DNA of 64,000 bases from Lunularia cruciata (GCA_948567375.1 OX419760.1:63050911-63114910), one strand, 5' to 3'. Shown: positions 11,230 to 25,090, counted from the first letter of the stretch. Made by a program: numbers and translations. Notes: a model not told the origin generated them from the letters alone.

Positions 11230-12518
11230 TAGATTACTCATTTGAAGAAGCAAAAATGACTAATGGCTACCGTGTAGGCTCCTTGAAACATCCCATCTGC
11301 CAATTTTTTATGGAAACCATCATGAAGTAATTTAAGTCTAGACAAATAGCTTATGTAAACTTGAACCAAGCCATCTTCTTTCAATTCATCATGAGAGAAA
11401 ACCAATGCGTTGGGCACGGATGTTTTGTGATCGAGTGGTAGAGTAGTCAAGGAAATGGAGTAAGGAGGCGCTACAATCATATTTCCATTCATAATTCACT
11501 TGTACATCAACATGGACCTTCTAAAGGAGTAGGAAAAGAAGAATTATCCAAGTCATTTTCATCATCCCGACTACTTCTCTTCACACCTTCATCCCATGAA
11601 GGAGATAGAAAAAATATGAGGTAGCCGACAAACTTTAGGCAAGTACAAGAAAGTTTGTCAAAGTAAATCATGATGTAAAAGATGAATCATACAACACAAA
11701 AGATGTTCATAAGAAGATTACAATCACAAGACCCAAGATCCAAGCATCTAAGAAGCCAAAAAAAATGGTACAAATAATAGACATATCCTTAGGAGAGAGT
11801 GGAAGCCAAGGGGGAAACAAAGGTAATAAGGATAACAATGAAAATATTGACAAGGTAGGAAACTTGAGTTGATGAACCACATCTGAGCACAAGAGGGTTG
11901 CTTTGATGCACAACAAAGGATCATAAAGTGACAACTTGTTCACTCATATTTTTCCGCCTAACAAGATGAAGGTGTGAGATTTGAATGATGAAGTGCAATC
12001 ATTTTAGATGGCAAATGAAGGCAAGGATCCATGATAAGTCTCTAGCCAAGGAGGAAAAAATGGGGAAGGACAATGAGGAAGTCACGGTTTCCAACTTGAG
12101 GAAGAAACTAGTGAGGTAGCCAAAGTGTTGACCTCATTCTAAAATGCCCAAGCTGGATTGTCAAGGAAGGTGTTGAATGAGAACCATACAAATAAACTAG
12201 ACCACATAATCAAGAACGTGGTCTAGATAAGAAACCATACACATGGTCCAAATAAGAAACCATTCCTTAAGATAAAGGAGGAAGAGTCCACAATTGGATG
12301 CATACATAACCTAAAAATTATGGATGAGCCCAAAGATACAACCACAACACATGAAGAAGGGAAAGATCACCAAGATCAGCTTATAAAGCAACGGCTGGCT
12401 AACAAATATTAGACAAAGAATGCCAACACAATGGAGACATCCTACAAAGACTAAAATGCAAAAATAACTCTCTTTTGTGATTGATGGCAATATACAGTAT
12501 CAATGTGGTTATGCTAAT
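11230..12518 (+). pseudogene. Decayed coding-like stretch, unidentified (part 1)
   Basis: A plus-strand frame beginning MTNGYRVGSLKHPICQFF near 11259 can be followed for several hundred bases with scattered stops (TAA, TAG) rather than random codon use. Later parts are rich in Lys, Glu, Gln and Asn. It runs up to the solo LTR at 12519. I do not recognise the family. It could be an unusual retrotransposon open reading frame or a host pseudogene. Confidence 0.3.
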
Positions 12519-12916
12519 TGTAACAATCTAGAGTTTAGCAACAAATTTAGTAGGGTTAACTAAGTAGTAAATAAGACAAACTAGCCTAGAATATTCTAGA
12601 AGTATCTAGAAAGTTTCTTGGGAAGCTTCTTGGCTAGCTTAGCTTGCACCTCAAGTAAGTAGCTTCTAGAAGGTTCCAACTAGCTTAGCTTGCATGCCAA
12701 GTAAACAACTTCTAGAAGGAAGTTTCTTGAGAAGCTTCCCAATTGACTTGGCTTGCACTCCAGGAAGCTTCTTGAGAAGCTTCTCAAGAGCCTTGTATGA
12801 TCCATATAAATACAAGAGCCAAAGCTCATGCTAGGCATTTGGACTTTTCCCTCATTCAAGTGTCCCAATGTGAGCTTCCATTCTCCTATTTCTCTCCTTG
12901 GTCACGGTCTTTTACA
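12519..12916 (+). repeat. Solo LTR, gypsy-A/B family, 398 bp
   Basis: Begins TGTAACAATC and ends GTCTTTTACA, the plus-strand counterparts of the minus-strand LTRs of gypsy-A and gypsy-B. It carries the same AAGCTTC-rich repeats and a TATAAATACA TATA-like box near 12797. The five-base target duplication CTAAT is perfect (12514-12518 and 12917-12921), so the internal part was lost by LTR-LTR recombination after a normal insertion. Confidence 0.93.
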
Positions 12917-13900
12917 CTAATGATGGAGGCCTTGGAAGAGTTCATGCCATTCTACCATGAAGTAGATCCTACTATCAACAACCAACAATACTTGTAGTAC
13001 ATATGTATAAGCTTGCTCAAATGATGACAAAAGACAAGGTCCTTCATTTGTAGTGAGATCGACCATGTCAAACAAGAGCTCAAGATGGAGGTAGACAAGT
13101 CCAAAGAGAAACATCATATGTTGGAGAAAATTCAAAAGGATGAACTCACATGATAGGAGCAACACGAGGTGGTCCTACAATGCTTGCAAGTAGATGTCAT
13201 AGCTCTCAATGATTAGATTGCCAACACAAAGACCACATATGGGCATGATATGAAGAAGTGATGGTATTGCATACAAAATTGGAGGATGCCAAGACCAAGA
13301 CTATTGCAGCCAAAGTATGCTACAAGAACCACTAGGTGCTTACCAATCCTTGTGTGCAAGAACTCAAGATAAGCTTGAAATGCAAAAAAGATGATAAGTT
13401 GACAAACAAGATTCATGATGAGTTGATGAAGGAACTCCAAAGTTGGAGTACAAACCTAGCAAATGAACAAACAGGTCTACTTTTGACAATGTGACATACA
13501 ACCACTCAACTCCTTCAAAAAATTTGGAATGAATCATATCAAAGCAACCATAGCATAGAAGGTTGAAGGATCTCAAGATGCAAATTGATGTGTTGGAAAG
13601 AAAAGTCTACACAAACAACTAGCTCAAGGTATTGGCTATCAAGCTACAAGCCCACTCCATGAATAAGTTCCAAGAAGCAACAATTAGTTTTAGATGAGCC
13701 ATTGAAGGTTAAAAACAGGAGCTCATAGAGCTCATCCAACTATGTAAAGGAGAAGGAAGTTTGTCCCAAGCACCACTAGATCATAAAACAAATCATCAAG
13801 GACTTTGTGAGAAACAATCTACAAGTAACTTTGTATGCGATGACTCATCTTGTACTTAGGATAACATAGATTTTGTAGTCATAGCCCAAGGTCCTTTGTA
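12917..13900 (+). pseudogene. Decayed coiled-coil coding stretch (part 2)
   Basis: Just after the solo LTR a frame reads MMEALEEFMPFYHEVDPTIN and continues after a break with a Lys/Glu-rich, heptad-like stretch (for example KQELKMEVDKSKEKHHMLEK) interrupted by stops. It may be the continuation of the stretch before 12519, in which case the solo LTR split one older coding unit. The product is not recognised. Confidence 0.3.
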
Positions 13901-16900
13901 CTTGTAATTAGCTAGTTAGACTATGATACAAAGGTCTTGTGTTTGCCTATTACCTGTAAATGAAAAGAAGTTAAGATGTCTACTCCACATGAGCCATGCC
14001 TACTTAAGATTGGATTACAATAAGATATAATAAGTGAGGTATAGGTATAATTATAAGACCTATAGTACATTGTAGCCATTAGATGTCTTTGGTGTTCAAG
14101 TAGGACATGTGTAAAGGACTTAGTCTTGGTGTTCAACATGTTCATTTGGTGCATCCTTCTTTTGCAATAAATGAAGTGTATCCTATCAAGACAATTTAAT
14201 AGGTGTATGTATATTTTTCTACACCTTGTATGAATTATCGCATGCTTAGTTGAGTAGAAGTGAGGAATCTTGACCTAGAAGTAGAAGCACTTGAGTGAAT
14301 GGAATCATTCATGTGGAACTAGAGTATTTTTCTCCAGGTGCTTTGTAACAATAAAGGACAATATGGTGGCAGACTACCAAATGCCTAAAGTATCATAAAG
14401 TAACACAAAATAGTAGATTAAGCTGCATGACCCATTCAAGAATCCTATGGGGTTGTGCCTTTTGGGAAGGACAGAATGCTAATTCAAAATTGTAGTCATC
14501 ATGGTGGTTGGAGACTCTTGGAGGATCTACTCCTTCTTTGTATGTGCATTCTAGGATATAGTTGCATTACTTTGTAATACTACAAAACTTGTACAACCAC
14601 AAACTCCTTGATGCAAACAAGAATCTCAATACATGTAATATGAAATCCTAAATCTAGTTGTGCAAAAGGAAGGTAGGGAAATTCCAAGGCAAAGTGATAT
14701 TCATTATGAATGAACCATCAGATTCAAGAATCCTTTAGATTAGATTTATCTTTTTGTAGTGCACTTGGTATAGTGACATTACACTCTTCTAAGAATGACT
14801 CTACACAAAAGGTTAAGTACAAAAAAATACCATGTAATCATTGTGAAATTTTACCTCAATTTTTTAGTCATGTCCAACTTGTATCCTCTTGGGACCAACC
14901 AATGCTTACCAAATTATTATAAATTTGGGCAACACTTTTTTGTTACAACTCTCAAAGACAATTTCCTAAAATAAATAAATAATTATTTTATTTATATTTG
15001 TTTATAACTTATAATATTAAAACTAATAAAATGCAATTATGGGATACATCTTAACATTAGGAGAGATGAAGGCATTAAGATACTTACAAAGTGGGAGAAT
15101 GTCTATAAGTTGGATGGGAATAAATACATCATCAACTTTACAGCAACATATTTTTATGTTTGATGCTTGGTATCATATATAATGTTACTAATATAAAAAT
15201 TACTTCAGTGTCATTACCTGAGAGTAAAAGGAGTCTAGAGATCCTTTTTTCTTATTTAGGTTGACAACTTAATAATTGATGCTAATGTTACCCATTGAAA
15301 TGAATGCAATCATAATTGTGGACTAGCAAAAACTTCTAAGACTTTAATAATGAGATAGAAGTCATGCAAAGTCAAAGTAGTTCAAGATCTGATACAAGGA
15401 TGAATTTTGATCTATTTTAAATAATGACTAACAATGACTGATAATTGCAGTTATTTTGAAGGCTTCAATTAAATAAATTAAAATATGATTGCTAGAAGAC
15501 CTCCTATGATAATGGATATTCCAACAAAAGAATTATAGTTCATTCATTGGTTCGAGTAGTTCATGAAGTAAATAATAGAAAAGGAAGAATTAACTTTGAA
15601 ATGGATCAAGTTTGAGATCAATTGCAAATGAGAGGTGGGATTAAGTGATGTAAAGAAATTTGTACATATTATTATCAGAATGTGTTCTTCGTGGAACTTT
15701 ACATAACTTGGTTTATCATTTAAGTGATAAGCAAGGCAGTTTCTATGTTCAATGTAATCATGAAATCTTAGCTTGTCCTCTTATGATGGGGATATGTAAC
15801 CCTTATATCGACAAAGGAAATCCAAAGAGAAGTTTGCAAAGTAATATAGAGTGCAGTAATTCCTCACAAGAAAGATATGAAAACCTCATTTGTATTCAAA
15901 CAAGAAATGTAAACATCATTCAGCTGTATTTTTATAATAGATTAGATGAATTTAGCATTTAATATGAGGATTAATTATTTATTTTCATAAAATGCTAAAA
16001 AATTAAATAATCTTTGGATGTAACAGCATGTATGCATAATCTTTGGAAATAAAAAAAGGAGTACATTCCTCATATTCATAAATTTTATATCCTTCTTTCC
16101 TTTTAAAATTTAATTATAATATTTTCTGAAAGGATAGCTGATCCTATTTGGGTTTTCTATAAGCCATTCATAAGGTTCTTGTCATGTTTTCAATCATTTT
16201 TTGTGTATATAAATTGAATTTTCTAAAAGTTACATATACTTTTGGTGAAATTTGAAGTTGGATGGATCCTCATTCCTAATCAGGATGAGAAATTAAATTC
16301 TATTTTGTGTTTTTATTTTGAGAAAGTAAATGGATTACTCAGTAGAATAACATTCTCCATGAATGAATGCAAGGGAGTTTTAAGTTTATGTAATATTTGT
16401 TTTGAACTTGTGGTGAAGAGAAATGTTAGATGAAAGGATTTAATAATGATAAATAATTAAAATATGAATATTTTTCTATAGATATTTTACAAGTAGTTTA
16501 TAAGAAAAGTTATTTTTTAAATAAGATTTATTAAAATATTTTCAATTAATATTCAATAGGGAAATCCATTTTCAAAGGTAAGAAAAAGTAGAAGTAAAAG
16601 AAATTGGAAAAAAGACTTAATTATTATAATTCAATTTTAAGTATCTACATATAAAGTATTCAAATTGCCATCATTTAAATCAGATCCACAAGAACCTTAT
16701 AAAAGTTATAATGAATGGAGTTAGTTTCAATATAGATGATATAAAATGTGCAGTTGAAATATTATAAACTGTTATTTGCATTTACTCTCTAAAATCATAG
16801 CTAAATAATAGATTTAATACTTTTATTTATAACCTTGTATGACGAGAGAAAAGAAAAGGATCATGTACATAATATGTAAAATGAATATTAACAAGTATCA

Positions 16901-17500
16901 ATGATTGTTAATATCTAAATTTTTCTGGAATTAATTATAGAATATTTTAATCTTTAAAACAGTATAATGATTTTAGAATTTTACTCATTAGTACCTTAAA
17001 CATGAAATTAATAGATTACAAGAAGTAAGAAAACTTCATGGAATCAATTATCTTTAGAATTAAGGTTTGCTTTTGCTTATGCAATTAAGGCATTTGAGTA
17101 AATAGATATTAATAGCATCAACAATTGTGTATGATAGAAATATGATTATGAAATTTAATTTCAGTTTTCTGAAAATACTCATATGAAATTTAACAATGAA
17201 TCTTTTCAAGAGAAATCTCGGTACTTGTTCCCAATGTCTTATAATGACTACTTAAATTTTATCATGAAACCCAACCTTTAACTCTCAAGTAATCAAAAGT
17301 TAAACGATAATCTTGTAATTTAGTCTCAGCTATACCTTTTATTTCCATGCCATGAAGCATTTTATATAGGGTTATTATCTCTCCTTATATGTTCTATTGA
17401 TATGATATTTTAACCAAGTCTTCATTCAATAATACATATTCTAAGTCTCTCATAATTATTGTTGTTAGATGAGTAGAATAACAAAATAGAATGGTCTGAT
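13901..17500. other. AT-rich intergenic stretch, nothing recognised
   Basis: No domain, LTR end or RNA gene identified. Composition becomes very AT-rich from about 14930. Confidence 0.4.
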
Positions 17501-17576
17501 TCTGGTATCTCAACTTGCATAACTTTATGAGATATATATCATAGAACTACAAAATTTTGCAAGTTGAGATACCAGA
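17501..17576. repeat. Perfect 19-bp hairpin
   Basis: TCTGGTATCTCAACTTGCA at 17501-17519 is the exact reverse complement of 17558-17576, with a 38-base AT-rich loop. It could be the tip of a small inverted-repeat element; no transcript evidence is visible. Confidence 0.6.
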
Positions 17577-18714
17577 TTCATTCTGATTGTATGTGCATGT
17601 CAAATTATACCATAAGTTCAAGTATTAGACCCATTGTAAATTTTTCTCCTAAGTATTATTTTCTTTCTAAATTTAAATTTAAATTTAAGTTAGATGTTAT
17701 TTATATTAGAATATTAATAGAATATTATTTTATTAAGTTTTATTTAGCCAAAAGTAAAATGTCATTTACAGAGAGACTCTTATTTACTTCAGCAAGCTGA
17801 AATTGACGGTGGGATTTATGTCTCTTGATCTCAAAAATAAAATAAATTTATAAATTCTAGAATAAAAACAACATCTTATATTTACCAATCTATTTTTTAT
17901 AATTCACTTGATGAGTTACTTATATATATTATAATCTTTGCATAATGTGGCATGGACTATAACCATATCTTCATCTTATGTTGTTTTCTATTTTATATTT
18001 TAGAATTATATTATAAACATACAAAAAAATAAAATAAACCAGGTGCATTAATGAAAAAGAGTTTCATTTATCGAACAAGAGGAATTATCACACAACATAT
18101 AAGTTGGAATGGATTTAATAGTGTAGACGCAAAGTTTAGTTGTCTTTTGAATCTACAAGAAGCTTGAAACCATGGTAAGGAAAATTTCTATAAGTCAGAA
18201 AAATTCTAAAAGGTTGATTGGAATAAACTTGAAATAAACATTTCACTCAGATGCAAACTATCAAGAAATTTTATTAACAATTAATAAAGTGTGTGATAGA
18301 TATCTTAACATAATTTCCCCTTATAACCAACGACCATACCTAACTACATATATTCCAGCAATCCAATTCCCATTCCAAACAAACATATATGAAAATTAGT
18401 CATAGATATAATACAATCAGAAAGTTAACGTTGTACTATATATACTAAAATCTGTTCTGATACTTATTAATTAGAAAAAATATGAACTAGAGAATACCAA
18501 TGGAAATTAATAACCAACATACCGAACACTATTAAATTCAGAGGATATATAGAAATTTCAGATGCCTGTCATATTAGAGGTGTCATTTAAGATACATTTA
18601 AGATCTACTCTAGGACAAGTATAAATCAGAAAACAAAGACCTCATTAGTAGTCCTTGCATATACAAGTGCTAGAAAATATAGTGAGACAAGAGATGAGTT
18701 GATGACGTTAATGG
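17577..18714. other. AT-rich intergenic stretch, nothing recognised
   Basis: No gene or element boundary seen. A palindromic TTTAAATTTAAATTTAA run lies near 17668-17688. Confidence 0.4.
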
Positions 18715-18882
18715 ACAACTCAATTAGGAGACACAATGTGAGTCGTTCAAAGTTTGCTGCATATTTTGGTTGCTGATGCAGGTCCTCTAAGAAATAGCCA
18801 ACTTAATTAGGAGACACAATGTCAGTTGTTCAAAGTTTGCTGCATATTCTGGCTGCTACTGCTGGTCCTCTTAAAAAAATTA
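18715..18882. repeat. Tandem duplication, period 83 bp
   Basis: Two adjacent copies share AATTAGGAGACACAATGT, TTCAAAGTTTGCTGCATATT and GGTCCTCT in the same order, offset by 83 bases, with several substitutions. A short 15-base repeat containing GAGCATGGTGGTAA follows near 18903-18930. Confidence 0.75.
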
Positions 18883-19132
18883 CCAACGATTGTCGGGTGA
18901 CCGAGCATGGTGGTAAGAGCATGGTGGTAAGTGGCTGATCTGAGTGGAAGGTGCATGGTCGCTTGCTCGTCAAGTGGAAGTCCAAGGGGATTTCATTCTT
19001 GGAATCTCGAATATAAATGGGGATTGGGTTTCATATTGATGGTTACAGTTTGAAAAATATATGCAAATGATGCCGAGGATCAGTCAATGGTGTGCATCCA
19101 ATTGAAAAGAGTAATGACCAAAGAGAGATGTT

Positions 19133-20105
19133 ATTTAAATAAATAAATAAATAAAAGGTTAGAAACACAATACAAATCACATGAAATGTGAGCCTAGTGC
19201 ACTTGACCAATTTGTAATAAATTGATCTGACGTAGACTAATCTTGGTCATTTACTCCCCTAACACTAAAGCTTTAAGCTATAAGAGAGTAGAAAAATCAC
19301 TAGTACTAATCTGATGTCTCAATCTAATCAGTTGATAACAAGTGCACTCAACAAAGACATGGTGCTCATCCTCAACTTTGCCCATAGAACACAATATGCA
19401 AAGCTGCAAAGAGTGCTCTATTTTTTTGCCAATGTCCTTGTTCTACTTCTAGTCTATGAGAGCTAGTTCTATATTGAACAATTACATGTCTAAGTGAAGT
19501 TGAGACCCGTGCCAAGAGATAATCCTACTCACAATACACTAACATAGAATTTATAAAATGTTGATATAACACCATCTTGATACCAAGTTCGTGCCAAAGA
19601 CAACTTAAGAACTACTCCTTGATCAACTCTCCTAATGTAATAGGCTCCAACCTCCAATGTTGCTCAGAATAGGCTCCAATGTTCCACCTTGTAGCCCATG
19701 CAATCATATTTGTATACCAACCAATAGATAGAGTTGCATAAAGAGCTTGGTAAGGAAGTCTCTCATGCTCCATAGACCTCACCTTAGTAGCATAGGTGAG
19801 AGCTAAGATCAAAGCTTTAACCTCTAAAGGAAAAAACCCTATTACAACAAGCAACAAAACATAGGGAGTTTGAATACTCACACCACATTCATCAAAGAAA
19901 AATACTTTTTGAACTTTATCAACCTTTTTCCACCATGTCTTCTTAGTACCTAGATCCCAAATCTAAATGCCTTTTTCAACTCCCATGTGGTAAGATGAGC
20001 AAGCCTAAAGTAGTTCATGAGTGAAAACAAATCTCTAAAGCTTATATTGATTCTATTCTTCATACAAGTAGACAAACTATAGTCATGAGAAAACTCAATC
20101 TCCAA
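19133..20105 (-). mobile_element. LINE, 3' segment: end of ORF2 with zinc-finger end
   Basis: The most downstream of four pieces of one minus-strand LINE. It continues the LINE protein from the piece at 25639-25927 after removal of gypsy-A: SSYKYL is followed by EIEFSHDYSLSTCM in frame. A RTSSHRLEVE..HWQK region follows, then a CCHC-type zinc finger (LCILC, VEDEHHVFVEC) at about 19342-19406, as in the zf-RVT end of plant LINEs. The 3' end probably lies near 19133-19165, where the minus strand reads TTTATTTATTTATTTA. No target duplication was identified. Stops and small indels make it nonfunctional. Confidence 0.8.
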
Positions 20106-20615
20106 TGTAAAACCCCAAGGAGAGAAATAGGAAAAGGGAAGATCAAAGTGAAAGATCACATTAGGATTCTTGAATGAGGGAATGAGAGAATGAGTGAAAC
20201 TTTGAATGCCTAACATAAGCTTGGGCTTTGGTCTTTATAGGGAACACAAAAGGCTCTTGAGAAGCTTCTCAAGAACTTTTCCAAAAGCCACCTTTTTAGA
20301 GTGCAAGCTAAGTTAACCAAGAAGCTTCTTGAGAATCTTTCTTCTAGAAGCCTCATACTTGGTGTGCAAGCTAAGCTAGTAAGAAAACTTCCCAAGAAGT
20401 TTCCCTTTAAGAGCCACCCACTTGGCGTGCAAGCTAAGCTAGACGGGAAGCTTCTTCCTAGAAGTTATCACTTGGTATACATGTAACCTAATACTTAAAA
20501 GGTACCAAGAAGCTCCCTAGATGCTTCTGGATTATTCTTATAATTCTTGGCTAATTTGGCATATTTGCTACTTTGTTAGTCTACATTAATTCATTGGAAG
20601 CTCCATATTGTTACA
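20106..20615 (-). repeat. 3' LTR of gypsy-A
   Basis: On the plus strand it reads TGTAAAACCCCAAGGAGAGA to TATTGTTACA. It contains several AAGCTTC palindromes and the TGCAAGCTAAG words shared with gypsy-B and the solo LTR at 12519. Confidence 0.88.
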
Positions 20616-21000
20616 TATTCTCCCATTGCTAGTTGTTGATGTCCTTGTCACCATGGAAACTTCAAACTCTTGGATGGCTATTCGTGCATTGTGAGAAAGG
20701 GGCTCCTTGGTGGCATCATGAAGGGGATACCCTTTCCAAAGGACTTTGTACTCAATAACTTATTGGTAGCCATGTTGAATGTGGTGACATGCAAGGATAC
20801 AATCAACTTCATACTCCTCCATGATCATTGATAAGGATAGGAGAAGGAGCAAGTTGGACATGAATGGAAAAGAAAGATGGATTAGAAATAAAGGGTTTCA
20901 ACTTGGAAACATGAAAGACAAGGTGGATTTATATATGACAAGGCAAGGCAAGGTGATAAGCAACAAGAGAAAAGATTTGAGTGACATCAAATGGATGTAG

Positions 21001-21760
21001 TTAATAATTAGGAGCAAGTGTATAAACTTGGGTACCAAGTGAGAGAAGTTTTTTACTAGAAGAAAGCATGACCTTATCACCAAGTTGAAAGGTAAGATCA
21101 CAATGATGTTGATTCACATATTGTTTTTGACAATTTTGAGTAACAAAGAGATGAGATTTGGCTTGTAGTAAGGAGTGAGATATTTTGGTCAAGAAGGTGG
21201 AAGTATGAGGAATATGGGATAGAGGAAGAGCAAGAAAGGAATCTAGAACAAGTGGGTCTTGGCCAAAATTAAAGAAGAATGGAGAGAACCCGGTGCTTGC
21301 TTGCTTGGAGTTATTATAGGCAAACTCAACAACTACAAAGCATTCATCCCAATTGGCATGGAGAATATTGACAAAGGCATGAAGCATATCCTTAAGGTGT
21401 GATTTGCATGTTTGGTTTGCCCATCAATTTGAAGATGATAGGCTATGGACAAAGCAAGCTTGGTGCCAAGTAGCTTGAAGAGTGCTTGCCAAAATCTATT
21501 GATGAATCAAAGATCATGGTCGGAGATGAGAATATTGGGCATCAAATGATGCTTGAAGATATTGTCAAAGTAGATTTGGGCTAATGTTAGAGCATCCAAT
21601 ATATTAAAAGTTGGTTCTAAATGAATTTGCTTACTAAGCTTATCAACAAACACCACAATTGTTGTATATCCTTGCTTTGTCTTTGGCAAGGATGTGATAA
21701 GCTCTAAGCTCATGTGTTCTCATTGAGCAAATGGGATAGGAAGTGGTTGAAAGAGTCCAC
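21001..21760 (-). pseudogene. gypsy-A integrase core and C-terminal part
   Basis: The minus strand shows SLELITSLPKTKQGYTTIVV, FVDKLSKQIHLEPT and ILISDHD, the DDE core region (21507-21713). It is followed by WDECFVVVEFAYNNSKQAST and FNFGQDPL (21001-21387) of the post-core region. The frame is broken between these blocks. The residues match the gypsy-B integrase at 26750-27637 closely enough to call the same family. Confidence 0.8.
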
Positions 21761-22840
21761 TTGGCTTCTGGTTATTGGTCCTCCTACATTGGCAAATCTC
21801 ATAAGATTGAGTAAACTCTTGAACTTCTTGTGTCATGTTGGGCCACCACTATTTTCATTTTAGGGTACTCAAGGTCTTGTCCACACCCATGTGACCAGCA
21901 ATTAGTAAGTCATGAGCTTCTTGAAGGAGCATAGATCATAGCTCACCCTTGGCTGGAACATAGATCTGGTTCTCATAGAATAGAAGGCCTTTCTTAAAGG
22001 AGAAGGTGTTGTATTCCTTGTCATGTATTGCAATATGACCATGTACCATCTGAAAGATATGGTCTTAAATTTGATTTGGACTTTGGAGTCAATTAACATG
22101 GTCATAATTGCCGGCATGATGAGAGGTTCAAGAAGAGTCTTCAAGTCAAGTTTTCATGATAGTGCATCGTAGATGACATGGAAACTATTGAGTTTGTACT
22201 CAAGTTTGATGTCAAAAAATTGTATTTGTTCCTCTCATTGATGATGTTGACTCTTCATGTGCTCCAAATGTAATGTTTGCAACAAAGGTTTGTGATTGGT
22301 TCACATGATCACTTGTTTCTCCAAGAGATAATGCCTCTATACCTTGGTGGTATATACCATTGATAATTATTCGTGACCTCAAGTAGAGTAATTTTATTTA
22401 CTATGTTTAGTTGGAGAGACACAAAGGCAATAAAATGTAGCCCATTTGAAATTTCTACTACAACAGAACTCTAATGGAAAAGTTAAAAGTATCAAAATCA
22501 ACCACAAGGTAGTTGAGGATCATATAGTTAAAGAATGGGTCTTGAAGACACTATATGTTTTAGCTTCTTGATGCTTGGTGGTCTACTAAAAGCTTGAGGT
22601 CTTTCCCAAGAGATTGGTCAATGGTGCGGCCACATAAGCATAACAGTGTATGAAGCATCGATACAAACTTGCCAATCCATTTAATGCCTGCATTCTTATA
22701 GCATCCTTTGGGGTAGATCAATCAATAATGGCCATGATATCTTGATCTCCTCCAATGAGACCTTATGACCCAAGAAGGTAACTTCCTTATGCCAAAAGAT
22801 ACACTTTGACTTTTTGCAATAAAACTTCCATTAACAAAGT
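21761..22840 (-). pseudogene. gypsy-A RNase H to integrase N-terminus, decayed
   Basis: Corresponds to gypsy-B 27640-28160 plus 28905-29330. The DNA can be aligned by eye (for example the TTCTTGAAGGAG and AGAGATAATGCCTC words), but the frame is broken repeatedly. No solo LTR interrupts it here, which shows what the gypsy-B site looked like before its own insertion. Confidence 0.6.
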
Positions 22841-23420
22841 CATCTTAGGATTTCTACATATGATTTATGTATTCTACATCTATCTTACTATAGATTAAAA
22901 TATCATCCAAGATCACCATCACGTATTGATCTAATAGCCCATCCAACACCCAATGCATTTGATTCATGAAGACTATTAGAGCATTAGTGAATCAAAAGAT
23001 AGAACTTTCTATTCAAAATACCCATACCTTGTACGGAAGGTAGTCTTTTGCACCCCCTCTCTATCAATGAAAATCTACCAATAGCCACTTTGAAGATCCA
23101 ACTTGGAGAAGTATTGTGTTTCACTTAATTGATCTAGCAAGTCATCAATTCAAGGTAAAGGATATGCATTCTTCACTACGTTTTTTTATTGAGGTCACGG
23201 TAATCAATACAAAGTCCTCAATCCTTCTTTGAGACAAATAGTACCAATGCTCCCCAAAGAGATGTATTATGTTATATGAAATCTTCTCTAACAACTCCAT
23301 TAGTGTTGTTTGAAGCTCTTCTAGCTCTTTTGGTGAGAGCTGATAGATTGGTCTACTCATTAGAGTATTTTTTGGCAATATCTCAATCTTGAAGTGCATA
23401 CCACAATAAGAGGATAACCC
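22841..23420 (-). pseudogene. gypsy-A reverse transcriptase
   Basis: The upstream part reads [20 protein letters not shown] then [18 protein letters not shown] (23145-23399). DNA closely matching the rest of gypsy-B reverse transcriptase continues toward 22841, including the region of the catalytic LDD box. Stops and frameshifts make it nonfunctional. Confidence 0.75.
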
Positions 23421-23939
23421 CTTTTAGTAGATCATCCAAGACCACATCAAAAAACTCTTGAACCATCTAATTACCTGTTGCTTGATGAGGTTTCTAGCCC
23501 TCATCAAATTCTCCATGCACAATCTACTTAATACACATCATAAAATTAAGAATATCTTCCTCCAAATCTTACTCTATGGTTGCTTTATTGAAAAAATTCT
23601 CATCTTGGGATTGATCATTCTTAGATGTCTTACTCAAAGGTACATGACAACTTGGTCAATAATTCTTACCTTGCTGTTGTACTTGAATTTATCATGGGGT
23701 CTAATCAAATTGAACTTGATGATATTCAAGCCAAGGCAAACCAATGACATCATAGTGAAAAGGTGCAACTACAAGTCTCATATATTCAAATACTCCTTCC
23801 TAATCTTGAATGTAAAAGGATATGAGATATAGAACAAAAATGGCAAATTTGGATGCCAAATGGATGGCAAATTTGATGGTAAATTTGGTGGCTAATGAAA
23901 ATAGATTGATGATGGAAGATGGTAGAAAGGGTCCCTTTC

Positions 23940-25090
23940 TACCATTTTCCATCATCAATTTAATTCTAATTATTGGCTCAATAAGAATATCTAATTCATT
24001 TGTTAATTACAAGGACTTGCAATTCTTTGAACTTCCAGAATTAACCAAAATCTTATAACTATGATCTAATATCATACCTTGCAAGTGAAGCAAAATTGCA
24101 TAGGTTTAGCCTTCAATCCCATTAGAACTAATCAAGTTCTTAGTAGGTAGGTTGAACTCTCATATTAAGATTCTTCATTTCCTTGATCATCATGCTCCAA
24201 GGACTCCATTTGTGCAATTTGTCAAGGTCGTCCATTCTTGAGTGGACATTCAGTAATACAATGTCCAATTTGGTGACAATAAAAGCAACTATCATTTTGT
24301 TATAATCTTTCACTATTTACAATACTAAGTGGTCTCCAATGGACAACATCAATCTCCATTGGTACTGACTCTTCCACTTGTGTGCAGTGTGTTGGCAAGT
24401 TTTGTGAAGGTTGAGGTCAAGACAAAGTTGTTGCAACCAAGAAATCAAAGTGGTCTTGCAATTGCATGGCTTCTTCCAAGTGTTTGGGCTCTTGGATGGT
24501 CAACTCTAATTTAGTGTGTGACTTCAAGCCCCACACAAATCAACTCATAGCTTCACCTTCTAATATATTTTTAGTTTTCATTATGGTGTTTTGGGATTGA
24601 GTGATGTAGCTTCTCACAAAACCAATCTACTTCAATTCTACCAATCTATCTTGTGTGGCTTGTGCAACATTTATATAGCTTGGAATCTCCCAATTATTGC
24701 ACTCTTGAATGTTTCCCATGTCAAGATTGGTGCAAAAAGCTACTATAGTTTGCTCCACTCGGAATCATAACCATAGTTTTGCCACTCTATCCAATTGGTT
24801 TGAAGCTAAGAGAATCTATCTTTGTTCATCTTGAAGATTTGTAACTTCAAAATAATATTCACAATCAAATACAAATTTTTCCACTATGCTTGATAGGTTC
24901 TTGCTTTCAAATACCTTAGGCTTTGGAAATAGTATTTTCTCTTCTCCTTCTAGAAATGGTGCTCTCTTTACATGCTCTTGTCATTGATAGTCTCTTTCTT
25001 CCAACAATTGAGTAAGGTGCTTGATTTGTTGTTGCATAGCAATGATAACTTTGAATATTGCCATTATGGTTACTATGCTATCAAACTACC
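23940..25090 (-). pseudogene. gypsy-A gag and protease
   Basis: A CCHC zinc knuckle, CFYCHQIGHCITEC, is readable on the minus strand near 24245-24290. A protease-like SGSSKNC motif lies near 24000-24060. The gag region upstream aligns with gypsy-B 30720-31623. Many stops are present. Confidence 0.7.
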
